From positions 60,910,754-60,974,753 of the forward strand of contig NC_087065.1 in assembly GCF_963678635.1 (NCBI RefSeq): a DNA stretch of 64,000 nt, written 5' to 3'. The translations under genes were made by a program, and so were the position numbers. Of this stretch, positions 32,201 to 45,544 are shown in pieces. The notes beneath the pieces are model-generated. The model saw nothing but the letters and a program-made list of their open reading frames with translations, had not been told where the DNA came from and did no database searches. Source of the stretch: Symsagittifera roscoffensis (taxonomy: Eukaryota; Xenacoelomorpha; Acoela; Convolutidae). Position 1 is the first letter of the stretch. Each line of letters begins with the position of its first letter.

Positions 32201-35200
32201 TAGATAAATCACTTGCAGATTGTTGGTCTGTCATATCAGCTGTCTTGGATGCTTGAGAACCTTTAATCGAACTAAGTGCAAGGTTGGTGTTTCGGTTAGC
32301 TGTCGTGTCAGATACTTTTGATCTGGAAATTGTACCTGCTGATATACCACTCCCATTTGCTTCTCCAACAGTTTTCTCCTCATCTTGCTTAGGTCCCATC
32401 GAAGTTCCATCGGTGCCAGATCCTTTGCCTGTACCGGCCGACATTTTAGATTCGTTAACTGATTCCCTATCAGCAGTCGTAGATTTACCCGCTGACAACC
32501 CAGTCGTTCGGTTTTTGGACTCTTTTATTTGGCCAAGTTCATCTGGCTGTTCTTCAAGCTCATCTTTATTTTGTTTTGACTGTTCTTCTTCACTAGATAT
32601 CTTTTTTGAGCCCGCAAGTTGCGAACCCTGCTCGCTAGACTTTTTAGAGGCTTCCATTGAGCCTCGCGCTTGAAGTTTGCTATCTTTAGTTGCTGACCCA
32701 TCCGCAGGTTTCGACTTCGTAATTGATTCTCCATACAATGCGGCATCCATTCTTTGGCTTAACTCATCTTGATCAGGCTCGGATTTCTGACCACTTTCCG
32801 GCAAATCACTTGCGCGAGATTTTTTGTCTGTCATACCTCGTAGTTTAGACTCCTCATCGGCCAACTCTTCGCCTTCTTCTTCAGTTGTTTCTGCACCTAA
32901 TGTACCAGTCTGGCCTGTTTTGCGCTGTGTGGCAGACTGTGATTTCGAAGGGCTTAGACTTCCTGTCTTTGACAAATCCGATTTTTTCATAGAAGTAGCT
33001 GCCGTACGAGAACCTGAAAGTCCGCTCTGTGCAGCAGCCTCCTCATCAGCCAACTCTTCGCCATCTTCTCCTTCAGTTGCTTCTGCAGCTAATGTACCAG
33101 TCTCGCCTGTTTTGCGCTGTGTGGCAGACTGGGATTTCGAGGGGCTTAGACTTCCTGTTTTCGACAAATCCGATTTTTTCCTCGAAGTGGCTGCCGTACG
33201 AGAACCTGAAAGTTGGCTCTGTGCAGAAGCCTCCTCATCAGCCAACTCTTCACCATCTTCTGCTTCAGTTGCTTCTGCAGCTAATGTTCCAGTCTCGCCT
33301 GTTTTGCGCTGTGTGGCAGATTGGGATTTCGAGGGGCTTAGACTTCCTGTATTCGACAAACCCGATTTTTTCATAGAAGTGGCTGCCGTACGAGAACCTG
33401 AAAGTCCGCTCTGTGCAGAAGCCTCCTCATCAGCCAACTCTTTGCCATCTTCTCCTTCAGTTGCTTCTGCAGCTAACGTACCAGTCTCGCCTGTTTTGCG
33501 CTGTGTGTCAGACTGTGATTTCGAGGGGCTTAGACTTCCTGTCTTCGACAAACCCGACTTTTTCATGGACGTAGCTGCCTTGCGAGAACCTGTAAGTCCG
33601 GTCTGTGCAGAAGCCTCCTCATCGGCCAAATCTTCGCCACCTTTTCCCTCGGTTGCTTGTGCGCCTAATGTACCAGTCTGGCCTGTTTTGCGCTGTGTGG
33701 CAGACTGTGATTTCGAGTGGCTTAGACTTCCTGTCTTCGACAAACCTGACTTTTTCATAGAAGAAGCTGCCGTTTGAGAACCTGAAAGTTCACTCCGAGC
33801 TGAAGGCTCCTCATCAGCCGACTTTTCGCCACTTTTTGCTTCAGTTGCTTCTGCGCCTAACGTACCACTCTGCCTTGTTTTGCGCTCTGTGGCAGACCGT
33901 GACTTCGAGGGGCTCAGACTTCCTGTTTTCGACAAACCCGACTTTTTCACAGATTTTGCTGCCGTGCGAGAACCTGAAAGTCCGCTCTGTGCAGAAGCCT
34001 CCTCATCAGTCAACTCCTCAACATCTGCGCCTTCAGCTGCTTCTGGAGCTAAAGTACCAGTCTGGCCTGTTTTGCGCTGTATGGTAGACTGTGATTTCGA
34101 GGGGCTTAGACTTCCTGTTTTCGACAAGCCCGACTTTTTCACAGAATTAGCTGCCGTGCGAGAACCTGAAAGTCCGCTCTGTGCAGAAGCCTGCTCATCA
34201 GCCAAATCCTCTTCATCATCGCCTTCAGCTGCTTCTGCGGGTAAATTACCAGTCTGGCCTGTTTTGCGTTGTAAGGCAGACTTTGATTTGGAGGGTCTGA
34301 GACTTCCTGTCTTCGACAAGCCCGACTTTTTCATAGAAGTTGCTGCCGTGCGAGAACCTGAAAGCCCACTCTGTGCAGAAGCCTCCTCATCAGCCAACTC
34401 TTCGTTATCTTCTCCTTCAGTTGCTTCTGTGCCTAATGTACCAGTCTGGCCTGTTTTGCGCTGTGTGGCAGACTGGGATTTGGAGGGGCGTAGACTTCCT
34501 GTCTTCGACAAGCCCGAGTTTTTCATAGAAGTTGCTGCCGTGCGAGAACCTGAAAACCCACTCTGTGCAGAAGCCTCCTCATCAGCCAACTCTTCGTTAT
34601 CTTCTCCTTCAGTTGCTTCTGCAGCTAAAGTACCAGTCTGACCTGTTTTGCGCTTTGTGGCAGACTGTGATTTTGAGGGGCTTAGACTTCCTGTCTTCGA
34701 CAACTCCGACTTTTTCAACGAATTAGCTGCCGTGCGAGAACCTGAAAGCCCACTCTGTGCCGAAGCTTCCTCATCGGCCAATTCTTTGCCATCTTCTCCT
34801 TCCGTTGATTCTGCACCTAATGTGCCACTCTGGCCTGTTTTTCGTTGAGTGGCAGTCTGTGATTTCGAGGGTCTTAGACTTTCTGTGTTCGACATACCCG
34901 ACTTTTTCATAGAATTACCTGCCGTGCGAGAACCTGAAAACGCACTCTGTGCAGAAGCTTCTTCATCAGCCAACTCTTCGCCATCTTCTCCTTCAGATGT
35001 TTCTGCAGCTAAACTACCAGTCTGGCCTGTTTTGCGTTGTGAAGCAGACTGTGATTTTGAGGGTCTTAGACTTCCTGTTTTTGGCATACCTGACTTTTTC
35101 ATAGAAGTAGCTGCCGCGCGAGAACCTGATAGTCCGCTCTGTACCGAAGCTTCCTCATCGGCCAGCTCTTTGCCATCTTCTCCTTCCGTTGCTTCTGCAC

Positions 35201-38200
35201 CTAATGTACCACTCTGGCCTGATTTTCGTTGAGTGGCAGTCTGTGATTTCGAGGGTTTTAGACTTCCTGTCTTCGACATGCCTGACTTTTTCATAGAATT
35301 AGATGCTGTTCGAGAACCTGAAAGTCCGCTCTGTGCAGAAGCCTCCTCATCAGCCAACTCCTCATCATCTTTGCCTTCAGATGTTTCTGCAGCTAAAATA
35401 CCAGTCTGGCCTGTTTTGCGTTGTGAAGCAGACTGTGATTTTGAGGGTCTTAGACTTCCTGTTTTTGGCATACCTGAGTTTTTCATAGAAGTAGCTGCCG
35501 CGCGAGAACCGGATAGTCCGCTCTGTGCCGAAGCTTCCTCATCGGCCAACTCTTTGCCATCTTCTCCTTCAATTGCTTCTGCAGCTAACGTACCAGTCTC
35601 GCCTGTTTTGCGCTGTGCGGCAGACTGTGATTTCGAGTGGCTAAGACTTCCTGTCTTCGACAAACCTGACTTTTTCATAGAAGTAGCTGCCTTTCGAGAA
35701 CCTGAAAGTCCGCTCTGTGCAGAAGCCTCCTCATCGGCCAATTCGTCGTCATCCTCGCCATCAGTTGCTTTTGTAGCTAATGTACCAGTCTGGCCTGTTT
35801 TGCGTTGTGTAACAGACTGTGATTTCGAGAGGTTTAGACTTCCTGTCTTCGAGATACCTGATTTTTTCATAGAATTGGCTACCGTGCGGGAACCCGAAAG
35901 TCCACTCTGTGCCGAAGCCTTCTCATCAGTCAACTCTTCGCCATCTTCTCCTTCAGTTGCTTCTGCACCTAATGTACCAGACTGGCCTGTTTTGCGCTGT
36001 GTGCCAATCTGTGATTTCGAGGGTCTTAGACTTCCTGTCTTCGACATACCTGATTTTTTCATAGAATTGGCTACCGTGCGGGAACCCGAAAGTCCACTCT
36101 GTGCCGAAGCCTTCTCATCAGTCAACTCTTCGCCATCTTCTCCTTCAGTTGCTTCTGCACCTAATGTACCAGACTGGCCTGTTTTGCGCTGTGTGGCAGA
36201 CTGTGATTTCGAGGGCCTCAGACTTCCTGTCTTCGACACACCTGACTTTTTCATAGAATTGGCTACCGTGCGGGAACCCGAAAGTCCACTCTGTGCCGAA
36301 GGCTCCTCATCAGCCAACTCTTCGCCATCTTCTCCTTCAGTTGCTTCTGCACCTAATGTACCAGTTTGGCCTGTTTTTTGTTGAGTGGCAGTCTGTGATT
36401 TCGAGGGTCTTAGACTTCCTGTCTTCGACATACCTGACTTTTTCATAGAATTGGCTACCGTGCGGGAACCCGAAAGTTCACTCTGTGCCGAAGCCTCCTC
36501 ATCAGTCAACTCTTCGCCATCTTCTCCTTCAGTTGCTTCTGCACCTAATGTACCAGACTGGCCTGTTTTGCGCTGTGTGGCAGACTGTGATTTCGAGGGC
36601 CTCAGACTTCCTGTCTTCGACATACCTGACTTTTTCATAGAGTTGGCTACCGTGCGGGAACCCGAAAGTCCACTCTGTGCCGAAGCCTCCTCATCAGTCA
36701 ACTCTTCGCCATCTTCTACTTCAGTTGCTTCTGCACCTAATGTACCAGACTGGCCTGTTTTGTGCTGTGTGCCAATCTGTGATTTCGAGGGTCTTAGACT
36801 TCCTGTCTTCGACATACCTGACTTTTTCATAGAGTTGGCTACCGTGCGGGAACCCGAAAGTCCACTCTGTGCCGAAGCCTCCTCATCAGTCAACTCTTCA
36901 CCATCTTCTCCTTCAGTTGCTTCTGCACCTAATGTACCAGACTGGCCTGTTTTGCGCTGTGTGGCAGACTGTGATTTCGAGGGCCTCAGACTTCCTGTCT
37001 TCGACATACCTGACTTTTTCATAGAATTGGCTACCGTGCGGGAACCCGAAAGTTCACTCTGTGCCGAAGCCTCCTCATCAGTCAACTCTTCGCCATCTTC
37101 TCCTTCAGTTGCTTCTGCACCTAATGTACCAGACTGGCCTGTTTTTTGTTGAGTGGCAGTCTGTGATTTCGAGGGTTTTAGACTTCCTGTCTTCGACAAA
37201 CCTGACTTTTCCATAGAGGTAGCTGCCGTGCGAGAACCCGAAAGTCCACTCTGTGCCGAAGCCTCCTCATCGGCCAACTCTTCGCTTTTTTCTCCTTCAG
37301 TTGCTTCTGCACTTAATGTACCAGTCTGGCCTGTTTTGCGCTGTGTGCCAATCTGTGATTTCGAGGGTCTTAGACTTCCTGTCTTTGACATACCTGAATT
37401 TTTCATAGAATTGGCTACCGTGCGGGAACCCGAAAGTCCAATCTGCGCCGAAGACTCCTCATCAGTCAACTCTTCGCCATCTTCTCCTTCAGTTGCTTCT
37501 GCACCTAATGTACCAGACTGGCCTGTTTTTTGTTGAATGGCAGTCTGTAATTTCGAGGGTCTTAGACTTCCTGTCTTCGACATACCTGACTTTTCCATAG
37601 AGGTAGCTGCCGTGCGAGAACCCGAAAGTCCACTCTGTGCCGAAGCCTCCTCATCGGCCAACTCTTCGCCATTTTCTCCTTCAGTTGCTTCTGCACTTAA
37701 TGTACCAGTCTGGCCTGTTTTGCGCTGTGTGCCAATCTGTGATTTCGAGGGTCTTAGACTTCCTGTCTTTGGCATACCTGAATTTTTCATAGAATTGGCT
37801 ACCGTGCGGGAACCCGAAAGTCCAATCTGCGCCGAAGACTCCTCATCAGTCAACTCTTCGCCATCTTCTCCTTCAGTTGCTTCTGCACCTAATGTACCAG
37901 ACTGGCCTGTTTTTTGTTGAATGGCAGTCTGTAATTTCGAGGGTCTTAGACTTCCTGTCTTCGACATACCTGACTTTTCCATAGAGGTAGCTGCCGTGCG
38001 AGAACCCGAAAGTCCACTCTGTGCCGAAGCCTCCTCATCGGCCAACTCTTCGCCATTTTCTCCTTCAGTTGCTTCTGCACTTAATGTACCAGTCTGGTCT
38101 GTTTTGCGCTGTGTGCCAATCTGTGATTTCGAGGGTCTTAGACTTCCTGTCTTTGACATACCTGAATTTTTCATAGAATTGGCTACCGTGCGCGAACCCG

Positions 38201-41200
38201 AAAGTCCAATCTGCGCCGAAGCCTCCTCATCAGTCAACTCTTCGCCATCTTCTCCTTCAGTTTCTTCTGCACCTAATGTACCAGACTGGCCTGTATTTTG
38301 TTGAGTGGCAGTCTGTAATTTCGAGGGTCTTAGACTTCCTGTCTTTGACATACCTGACTTTTTCATAGAAGTAGCTGCCGTGCGAGAACCTGATAGTCCA
38401 CTCTGTGCCGAAGCCTCCTCATCGGCCAACTCTTCGCCATCTTCTCCTTCAGTTGCTTCTGCACTTAATGTACCAGTCTGACCTGTTTTTCGCTGTGTGC
38501 CAATCTGTGATTTCGAGGGTCTTAGACTTCCTGTCTTCGACATACCTGACTTTTTCATAGAATTGGCTACCGTGCGCGAACCCGAAAGTCCACTCTGTGC
38601 CGAAGCCTCCTCATCAGTCAACTCTTCGCCATCTTCTCCTTCAGTTGCTTCTGCACCTAATGTACCAGACTGGCCTGTTTTTCGTTGAGTGGCAGTCTGT
38701 AATTTCGAGGGTTTTAGACTTCCTGTCTTCGACATACCTGACTTTTTCATAGAAGTAGCTGCCGTGCGAGAACCCGAAAGTCCACTCTGTGCCGAAGTCT
38801 CCTCATCGGCCAACTCTTCGCCATCTTCTCCTTCAGTTGCTTCTGCACTTAATGTACCAGTCTGGCCTGTTTTGTGCCGTGTGCCAATCTGCGATTTCGA
38901 GGGTCTTAGACTTCCTGTCTTCGACATACCTGACTTTTTCATAGAAGTAGCTGCCGTGCGAGAACCTGATAGTCCACTCTGTGCCGAAGCCCCCTCATCA
39001 GCCAATTCTTCGCCATCTTCTCCTTCAGTTGCTTCTGCACCTAATGTACCAGACTGGCCTGTTTTTCGTTGAGTGGCAGTCTGTAATTTCGAGGGTCTTA
39101 GACTTCCTGTCTTTGACATACCTGACTTTTTCATAGAAGTAGCTGCCGTGCGAGAACCTGATAGTCCACTCTGTGCCGAAGCCTCCTCATCGGCCAACTC
39201 TTCGCCATCTTCTCCTTCAGTTGCTTCTGCACTTAATGTACCAGTCTGACCTGTTTTTCGCTGTGTGCCAATCTGTGATTTCGAGGGTCTTAGACTTCCT
39301 GTCTTCGACATACCTGACTTTTTCATAGAATTGGCTACCGTGCGCGAACCCGAAAGTCCACTCTGTGCCGAAGCCTCCTCATCAGTCAACTCTTCGCCAT
39401 CTTCTCCTTCAGTTGCTTCTGCACCTAATGTACCAGACTGGCCTGTTTTTCGTTGAGTGGCAGTCTGTAATTTCGAGGGTTTTAGACTTCCTGTCTTCGA
39501 CATACCTGACTTTTTCATAGAAGTAGCTGCCGTGCGAGAACCCGAAAGTCCACTCTGTGCCGAAGTCTCCTCATCGGCCAACTCTTCGCCATCTTCTCCT
39601 TCAGTTGCTTCTGCACTTAATGTACCAGTCTGGCCTGTTTTGTGCCGTGTGCCAATCTGCGATTTCGAGGGTCTTAGACTTCCTGTCTTCGACATACCTG
39701 ACTTTTTCATAGAAGTAGCTGCCGTGCGAGAACCTGATAGTCCACTCTGTGCCGAAGCCCCCTCATCAGCCAATTCTTCGCCATCTTCTCCTTCAGTTGC
39801 TTCTGCACCTAATGTACCAGACTGGCCTGTTTTTCGTTGAGTGGCAGTCTGTGATTTCGAGGGTTTTAGACTTCCTGTCTTCGACATACCTGACTTTTTT
39901 ATAGAAGTAGCTGCCGTGCGGGAACCCGAAAGTCCACTCTGCGCCGAAGCCTCCTCATCAGTCAACTCTTCGCCATCTTCTCCTTCAGTTGCTTCTGCAC
40001 CTAATGTACCAGACTGGCCTGTTTTTCGTTGAGTGGCAGTCTGTGATTTCGAGGGTTTTAGACTTCCTGTCTTCGACATACCTGACTTTTTCATAGAAGT
40101 AGCTGCCGTGCGAGAACCCGAAAGTCCACTCTGTGCCGAAGTCTCCTCATCGGCCAACTCTTCGCCATCTTCTCCTTCAGTTGCTTCTGCACTTAATGTA
40201 CCAGTCTGGCCTGTTTTGCGCTGTGTGCCAATCTGTGATTTCGAGGGTCTTAGACTTCCTGTCTTCGACATACCTGACTTTTTCATAGAATTGGCTACCG
40301 TGCGCGAACCCGAAAGTCCACTCTGTGCCGAAGCCTCCTCATCAGTCAAATCTTCGCCATCTTCTCCTTCAGTTGCTTCTGCACCTAATGTACCAGACTG
40401 GCCTGTTTTTCGTTGAGTGGCAGTCTGTGATTTCGAGAGTTTTAGACTTCCTGTCTTCGACATACCTGACTTTTTCATAGAAGTAGCTGCCATGCGGGAA
40501 CCCGAAAGTCCACTCTGCGCCGAAGCCTCCTCATCAGTCAACTCTTCGCCATCTTCTCCTTCAGTTGCTTCTGCACCTAATGTACGAGAGTGGCCTATTT
40601 TGCGCTGTGTGGCAGACTGTGATTTCGAGGGTCTTAGACTTCCTGAGTTTGACATACCTGACTTTTTCATAGAAGTAGCTGCCGTGCGAGAACCTGATAG
40701 TCCACTCTGTGCCGAAGCCCCCTCATCAGCCAATTCTTCGCCATCTTCTCCTTCATTTGCTTCTGCACCTACTGTACCAGTCTGACCTGTTTTCCGCTGC
40801 TTTTTAGACTGTGCATTCGAAGGTCTTAGACTTCCAGTCTTTAATGTACCTGCTTTTTTCTTAGAAGCAGAAGCCATATGTGGGCCTGATACACCACTAT
40901 GTGCTGAAATTTCATCCGCATTCAAGTCAACACCGTCTTCGCCTTCAGTTGCTTTTGCACTTAAAGCATCAGTGTCGTCTTTTTTGCGTCCTCTGGCAGT
41001 TTGTGCCTTCGATGGTCTGAGATGTCCAGTTTTCGCTGTACCTGACTGTTTCGTGGAAGGAGGAGCTGCAGCCGTGCGGGAACCTGATAGAGCACTCTGT
41101 GCCGAAGCCTCCTCGTCGCCAAAACTTTCGTTGTCATCTTCGAGTTCATCTGCGGCTGCTGTATCCATTGTTTCTGCAGTTTGTCGAGAACCAGATGGGG

Positions 41201-44200
41201 ATGTCGCACGTTTTAACTTTCCGGTCTTTGCACTAATCGCACCGGACTTCTTCTTAGAAACAGCAGATGGACGTAAACCTGAAAAAGTTGTCGGCGACGC
41301 TCGGTTTTCTGTGCGTCGTTTTGAAACCGATGTATTGGGAGAAAGAGTACCCGACTTTAGTGCACTTGATTTCTTGGCCGCAGCTGTTTTGCCGCGAGAA
41401 CCAGAATATTGAGTCAGTCCAGATGCTCCAGTTTCAAAACCATCTTCATCATTCTGTCGATCAATTTCCTCGGGCCTTTTTGATAGATCAAATCGGTCAG
41501 AGGTTCGCTGTGAACTTGCTGTTGTTCTGGGTCTGAGAATTCCCGAATTTGTTACCCCTGATTTTTGTAATCCAGTAGACTTTTCGCGAGATTTTTCAGT
41601 CAAATCCGCTCCTTCTTGAACAGGGCTGCCACTTTGTCCGACAGCATCATCCTCAAAACTTTCGTCCTCAAAGTTCTGATCGATTTCATCCGCATCAAAT
41701 GATTTAAACGGTTGGGTAGTTCGCTTAATTCCGGTAGCAGTTGTTGTGGGTCTGAGAGTTCCTGATCTGCTCGGTCCCGTTTTCTGTGTTGTAGTTTTGC
41801 CCAACTGAGAACCAGATACACCACTTTGCCTTGATGCTTCCTCTTCAAGTTCTTCTTCATCGTATGGTTGATTGATTTCTTCCGCTTTTGCTGATCCATA
41901 CGGTTGAGTGGTTCGCTTCGTTCCGGTAACAGTTGCTGTGGGTCTGTGAGTTCCTGATCTGCTCGGTCCCGTTTTCTGTGCTTTAGTTTTCCCCAACTGA
42001 GAACCAGATACACCACTTTGCCTTGATGCTTCCTCTTCAAGTTCTTCTTCATCGTATGGTTGATCGATTTCTTCCGCATTTGCTGATCCATACGGTTGGG
42101 TGGTTCGCTTTGTTCCAGTAACAGTTGCTGTGGGTCTTTGAGTGCCTGATCTACTCGGCCGCGTTTTCTGGGTTGTAGTTTTCCCCAACTGAGAACCAGA
42201 TACAACACTTTGCCTTGATGTTTCCTCTTCAAGTTCCTCTTCATCGTATGCTCGATCGAATTCTTCCGCATTTGCTGATCCATACGGTTGGGTGGTTCGC
42301 TTCGTTCCGGTAGCAGTTGCTGTGGGTCTGTGAGTTCCTGATCTGCTCGGTCCCGTTTTATGTGCTGTAGTTTTCCCCAACTGAGAACCAGATACACCAC
42401 TTTGCCTTGATGCTTCCTCTTCAAGTTCTTCTTCATCGTATGGTTGATCGATTTCTTCCGCATTTGCTGATCCATACGGTTGGGTGGTTCGCTTCGTTCC
42501 GGTAGCAGTTGCTGTGGGTCTGAGAGTTCCTGATCTGCTCAGCCCCGTTTTCTGTGCTGTAGTTTTCCCCAACTGAGAACCAGATACACCACTTTGCCTT
42601 GATGCTTCCTCTTCAAGTTCTTCTTCATCGTATGGTTGATCGATTTCTTCCGCATTTGCTGATCCATACGGTTGGGTGGTTCGTTTCGTTCCGGTAGCAG
42701 TTGCTGTGGGTCTGAGAGTTCCTGATCTGCTCAGCCCCGTTTTCTGTGCTGTAGTTTTCCCTAACTGAGAACCAGATACACCACTTTGCCTTGATGCTTC
42801 CTCTTCAAGTTCCTCTTCATCGTATGGTTGATCAATTTCTTCCGCATTTGCTGATCCATACGGTTCGGTGGTTCGCTTCGTTCCGGTAGCAGTTGCTGTG
42901 GGTCTGAGAGTTCCTGATCTATTCAGCCCCTTTTTCTGTGCTGTAGTTTTCCCCAACTGAGAACCAGATATACCACTTTGCCTTGATGCTTCCTCTTCAA
43001 GTTCCTCTTTATCGTATGCTTGATCGACTTCTTCCGCATTTGCTGATCCATACGGTTGGGTGGATCGCTTCGTTCCGGCAGCAGTTGTTGTGGGTCTGAG
43101 AGTTCTTGATCTGCTCGGCCACGTTTTCTGTGCTGTAGTTTTCCCCAACTGAGATGCAAATACACCAGTTTGCCTTGATGCTTCCTCATCAAATTCCTCT
43201 TCATCGTATGGTTGATCGACTTCTTCCGCATTTGCTGATCCATACGGTTGGGTGGTTGGCTTCGTTCCGGTAGCAGTTGCTGTGGGTCTCTGAGTTCCTG
43301 ATCTGCTCAGCCCCGTTTTCTGTGCCGCAGTTTTCCCCAACTGATAACCAGATACACCACTTTGTCTTGATGCTTCCTCTTCAAGTTCTTCTTCATCGTA
43401 TGGTTGATCAAGGTCTTCTTCCGCATTTGCTGGTCCATACCGTTGGGTGGTTCGCTTAATTCCGGTAGCAGTTGTTGTGGGTCTGAGAGTTCCTGATATG
43501 CTCGGCCCCGCTTTCTGGGCTGTAGTTTTCCCCAACTGAGACCCAGATACACCACTTTGCCTTGATGCTTCCTCTCCAAATTCTTCTTCATCGTATGTTT
43601 GATCGACGTCTTCCGTGATGGGTGATCCATACGGTTGGGTGGTTCGCTTCGTTCCGGCAGCAGTTGCTGTGGGTCTGAGAGTTCCTGATCTGCTGGGCCC
43701 CGTTTTCTGTGCTGTAGTTTTCCCCAACTGAGATCCAGATACACCACTTTGCCTTGATGCTTCCTCTCCAAATTCTTCTTCATCGTATGTTTGATCGACG
43801 TCTTCCGTGTTGGGTGATCCATACGGTTGGGTGGTTCGCTTCGTTCCGGCAGCAGTTGCTGTGGGTCTGAGAGTTCCTGATCTGCTGGGCCCCGTTTTCT
43901 GTGCTGTAGTTTTCCCCAACTGAGATCCAGATACACCACTTTGCCTTGATGCTTCCTCTTCAAGTTCTTCTTCATCGTATGTTTGATCGACGTCTTCCGT
44001 GTTGTGTGATCCATACGGTTGGGTGGTTCGCTTCGTTCCGGCAGCAGTTGCTGTGGGTCTGAGAGTTCCTGATCTGCTGGGCCCCATTTTCTGTGCTGTA
44101 GTTTTCCCCAACTGAGACCCAGATACATCACTTTGCCTTGATGCTTCCTCTCCAAATTCTTCTTCATCGTATGTTTGATCGATGTCTTCCGTGTTGGGTG

Positions 44201-45544
44201 ATCCATACGGTTGGGTGGTTCGCTTCATTCTGGCAGCAGTTGCTGTGGGTCTGAGAGTTCCTGATCTGCTGGGCCCCGTTTTCTGTGCTGTAGTTTTCCC
44301 CAACTGAGATCCAGATACACCACTTTGCCTTGATGCTTCCTCTTCAAGTTCTTCTTCATCGTATGGTTGATCAATTTCTTCCGCATTTGCTGATCCATAC
44401 GGTTCGGTGGTTCGCTTTGTTCCGGTAGCCGTCGTTGTGGGTCTGAGATTTCCTGATCTGGTCGACACTGTTTTTTGTGTTGTAGCTTTTCCTGTCTGAG
44501 AACCAGATACACCACTTTGCCCTGATGCTTCTTCTTCGTATGGCTGAGTGGTTCGCGTTGTTCCACTAGGTGTTGTTTTCGCTTTTGTAGGTGCTGTAGT
44601 AGCCGAATCAGAAAAAACGCCTTGCTCATCTTGTCTCTCCTTCAATTCTGCCTCATCTACATTGACTTCCTCTGCCAGATCCCGCTCTAAGCCCGTCGCT
44701 TTGGTTCGTTGCTCCTCGTGTGAAGAAGCTCGGACGCCAGCTTTTGTTGTTTGAGTTTTCTCTTTGATTTGAGACGGAGCTGGTTCAGAGTAGCCCGTAG
44801 AACGGAAGTCGTAATTTATCGCAGATGAGTTTCGAGGCTCGGTTGGTCCGTGCACCACGTGATCATCAGTTCTCAGGGTCCGCGTAATATTGAGCGGAAC
44901 TTCTTGTGAAGAACCCTGATAATTGGAATTTCTCTCCATCAAGTTTCTCTTCCCTTTTTCTTCGCGTTCTTTTATCGACTCTTCAAGTTCTTCCTGTTGA
45001 ATCCTCGATCCTTCGGTTGCTGGTTTATCAGAAGCCGACGTAGGCTTTGAGTCTTGATCGGACTGTGCTAGAAGCTCTTTAGCCGATTTGTAGTCTCGTA
45101 TAGACGACTGTTGAGAGCCAATAGCTGTTTCAAAAGCTTGAGTTTCGTGGTCACGTTGATCTTTTTCAGCCAATTGACTGGCTGAAAAAAAGGTCCCAGG
45201 AACCAGTGTGTTAAGTTTTGTTTTCTCATAATCGCCCTCAGAAGCTTGTTCTACGTCATCGTGTATTGGCGAGTGGTGCGAGGCATCAGTTTGCCAATTT
45301 GAGTTCGGCTCACGCAAAGTTGCCTCGTCTATTTGACTATTTTTGCTCAGTCGCAGATCTTGACAATTGGGGTCTGAACAAGAACAATCATCGCTGTGCT
45401 TTGAGCTTTTTTCAAGGTCATATACACTTGTTTGTTTCACAGGAAGCTCAAGATTAGAGCCTTGGTCTACGCTGAGTCGTAAGAAGGGGCAGTTCGTGTC
45501 GTCACAAGGACATGTGGAAGACTCGTGTGAACTTTTTCCGATTC
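29202..45544 (-). CDS. Giant gene, 16.3-kb terminal exon
   Basis: On the minus strand the acceptor is GCTTTTTCAG; 5,446 codons then TAA at 29204-29202, with no intron. Order: two Cys modules (CPCDDTNCPFLRLS, CSCSDPNCQDLRLS); a unique polar region including an SSAINYDF motif; about 16 repeats of 64 residues of the QSGVSGSQLGKTTAQKTG type; a transitional part; about 43 repeats of 64 residues of the QSGLSGSRTAATSMKKSG type; a part with four SQRMDAALYG motifs; and a Ser/Lys/Arg-rich tail ending KDKKSRKK. The exon is conspicuously richer in GC than its flanks. Unbroken frame across 16 kb of repeats implies selection on the protein. Confidence 0.95.

Noticed and set aside
32824-40785. Many + strand open frames of 60-380 codons opposite repeat array 2
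   Set aside because: They repeat every 192 bases with the same sequence and are the antisense of the coding array. The strand with the unbroken 5,400-codon frame is the minus strand.
32850-44530. Regularly spaced repeats resembling a CRISPR-like or satellite array
   Set aside because: The 192-bp units are contiguous coding sequence without unique spacers, in a eukaryotic gene.
41600-44629. Minus-strand frames rich in MDQQMRKKSI...KRKHQGKV
   Set aside because: Out-of-frame readings of repeat array 1; they break repeatedly and restart at each unit, while the main frame is continuous.
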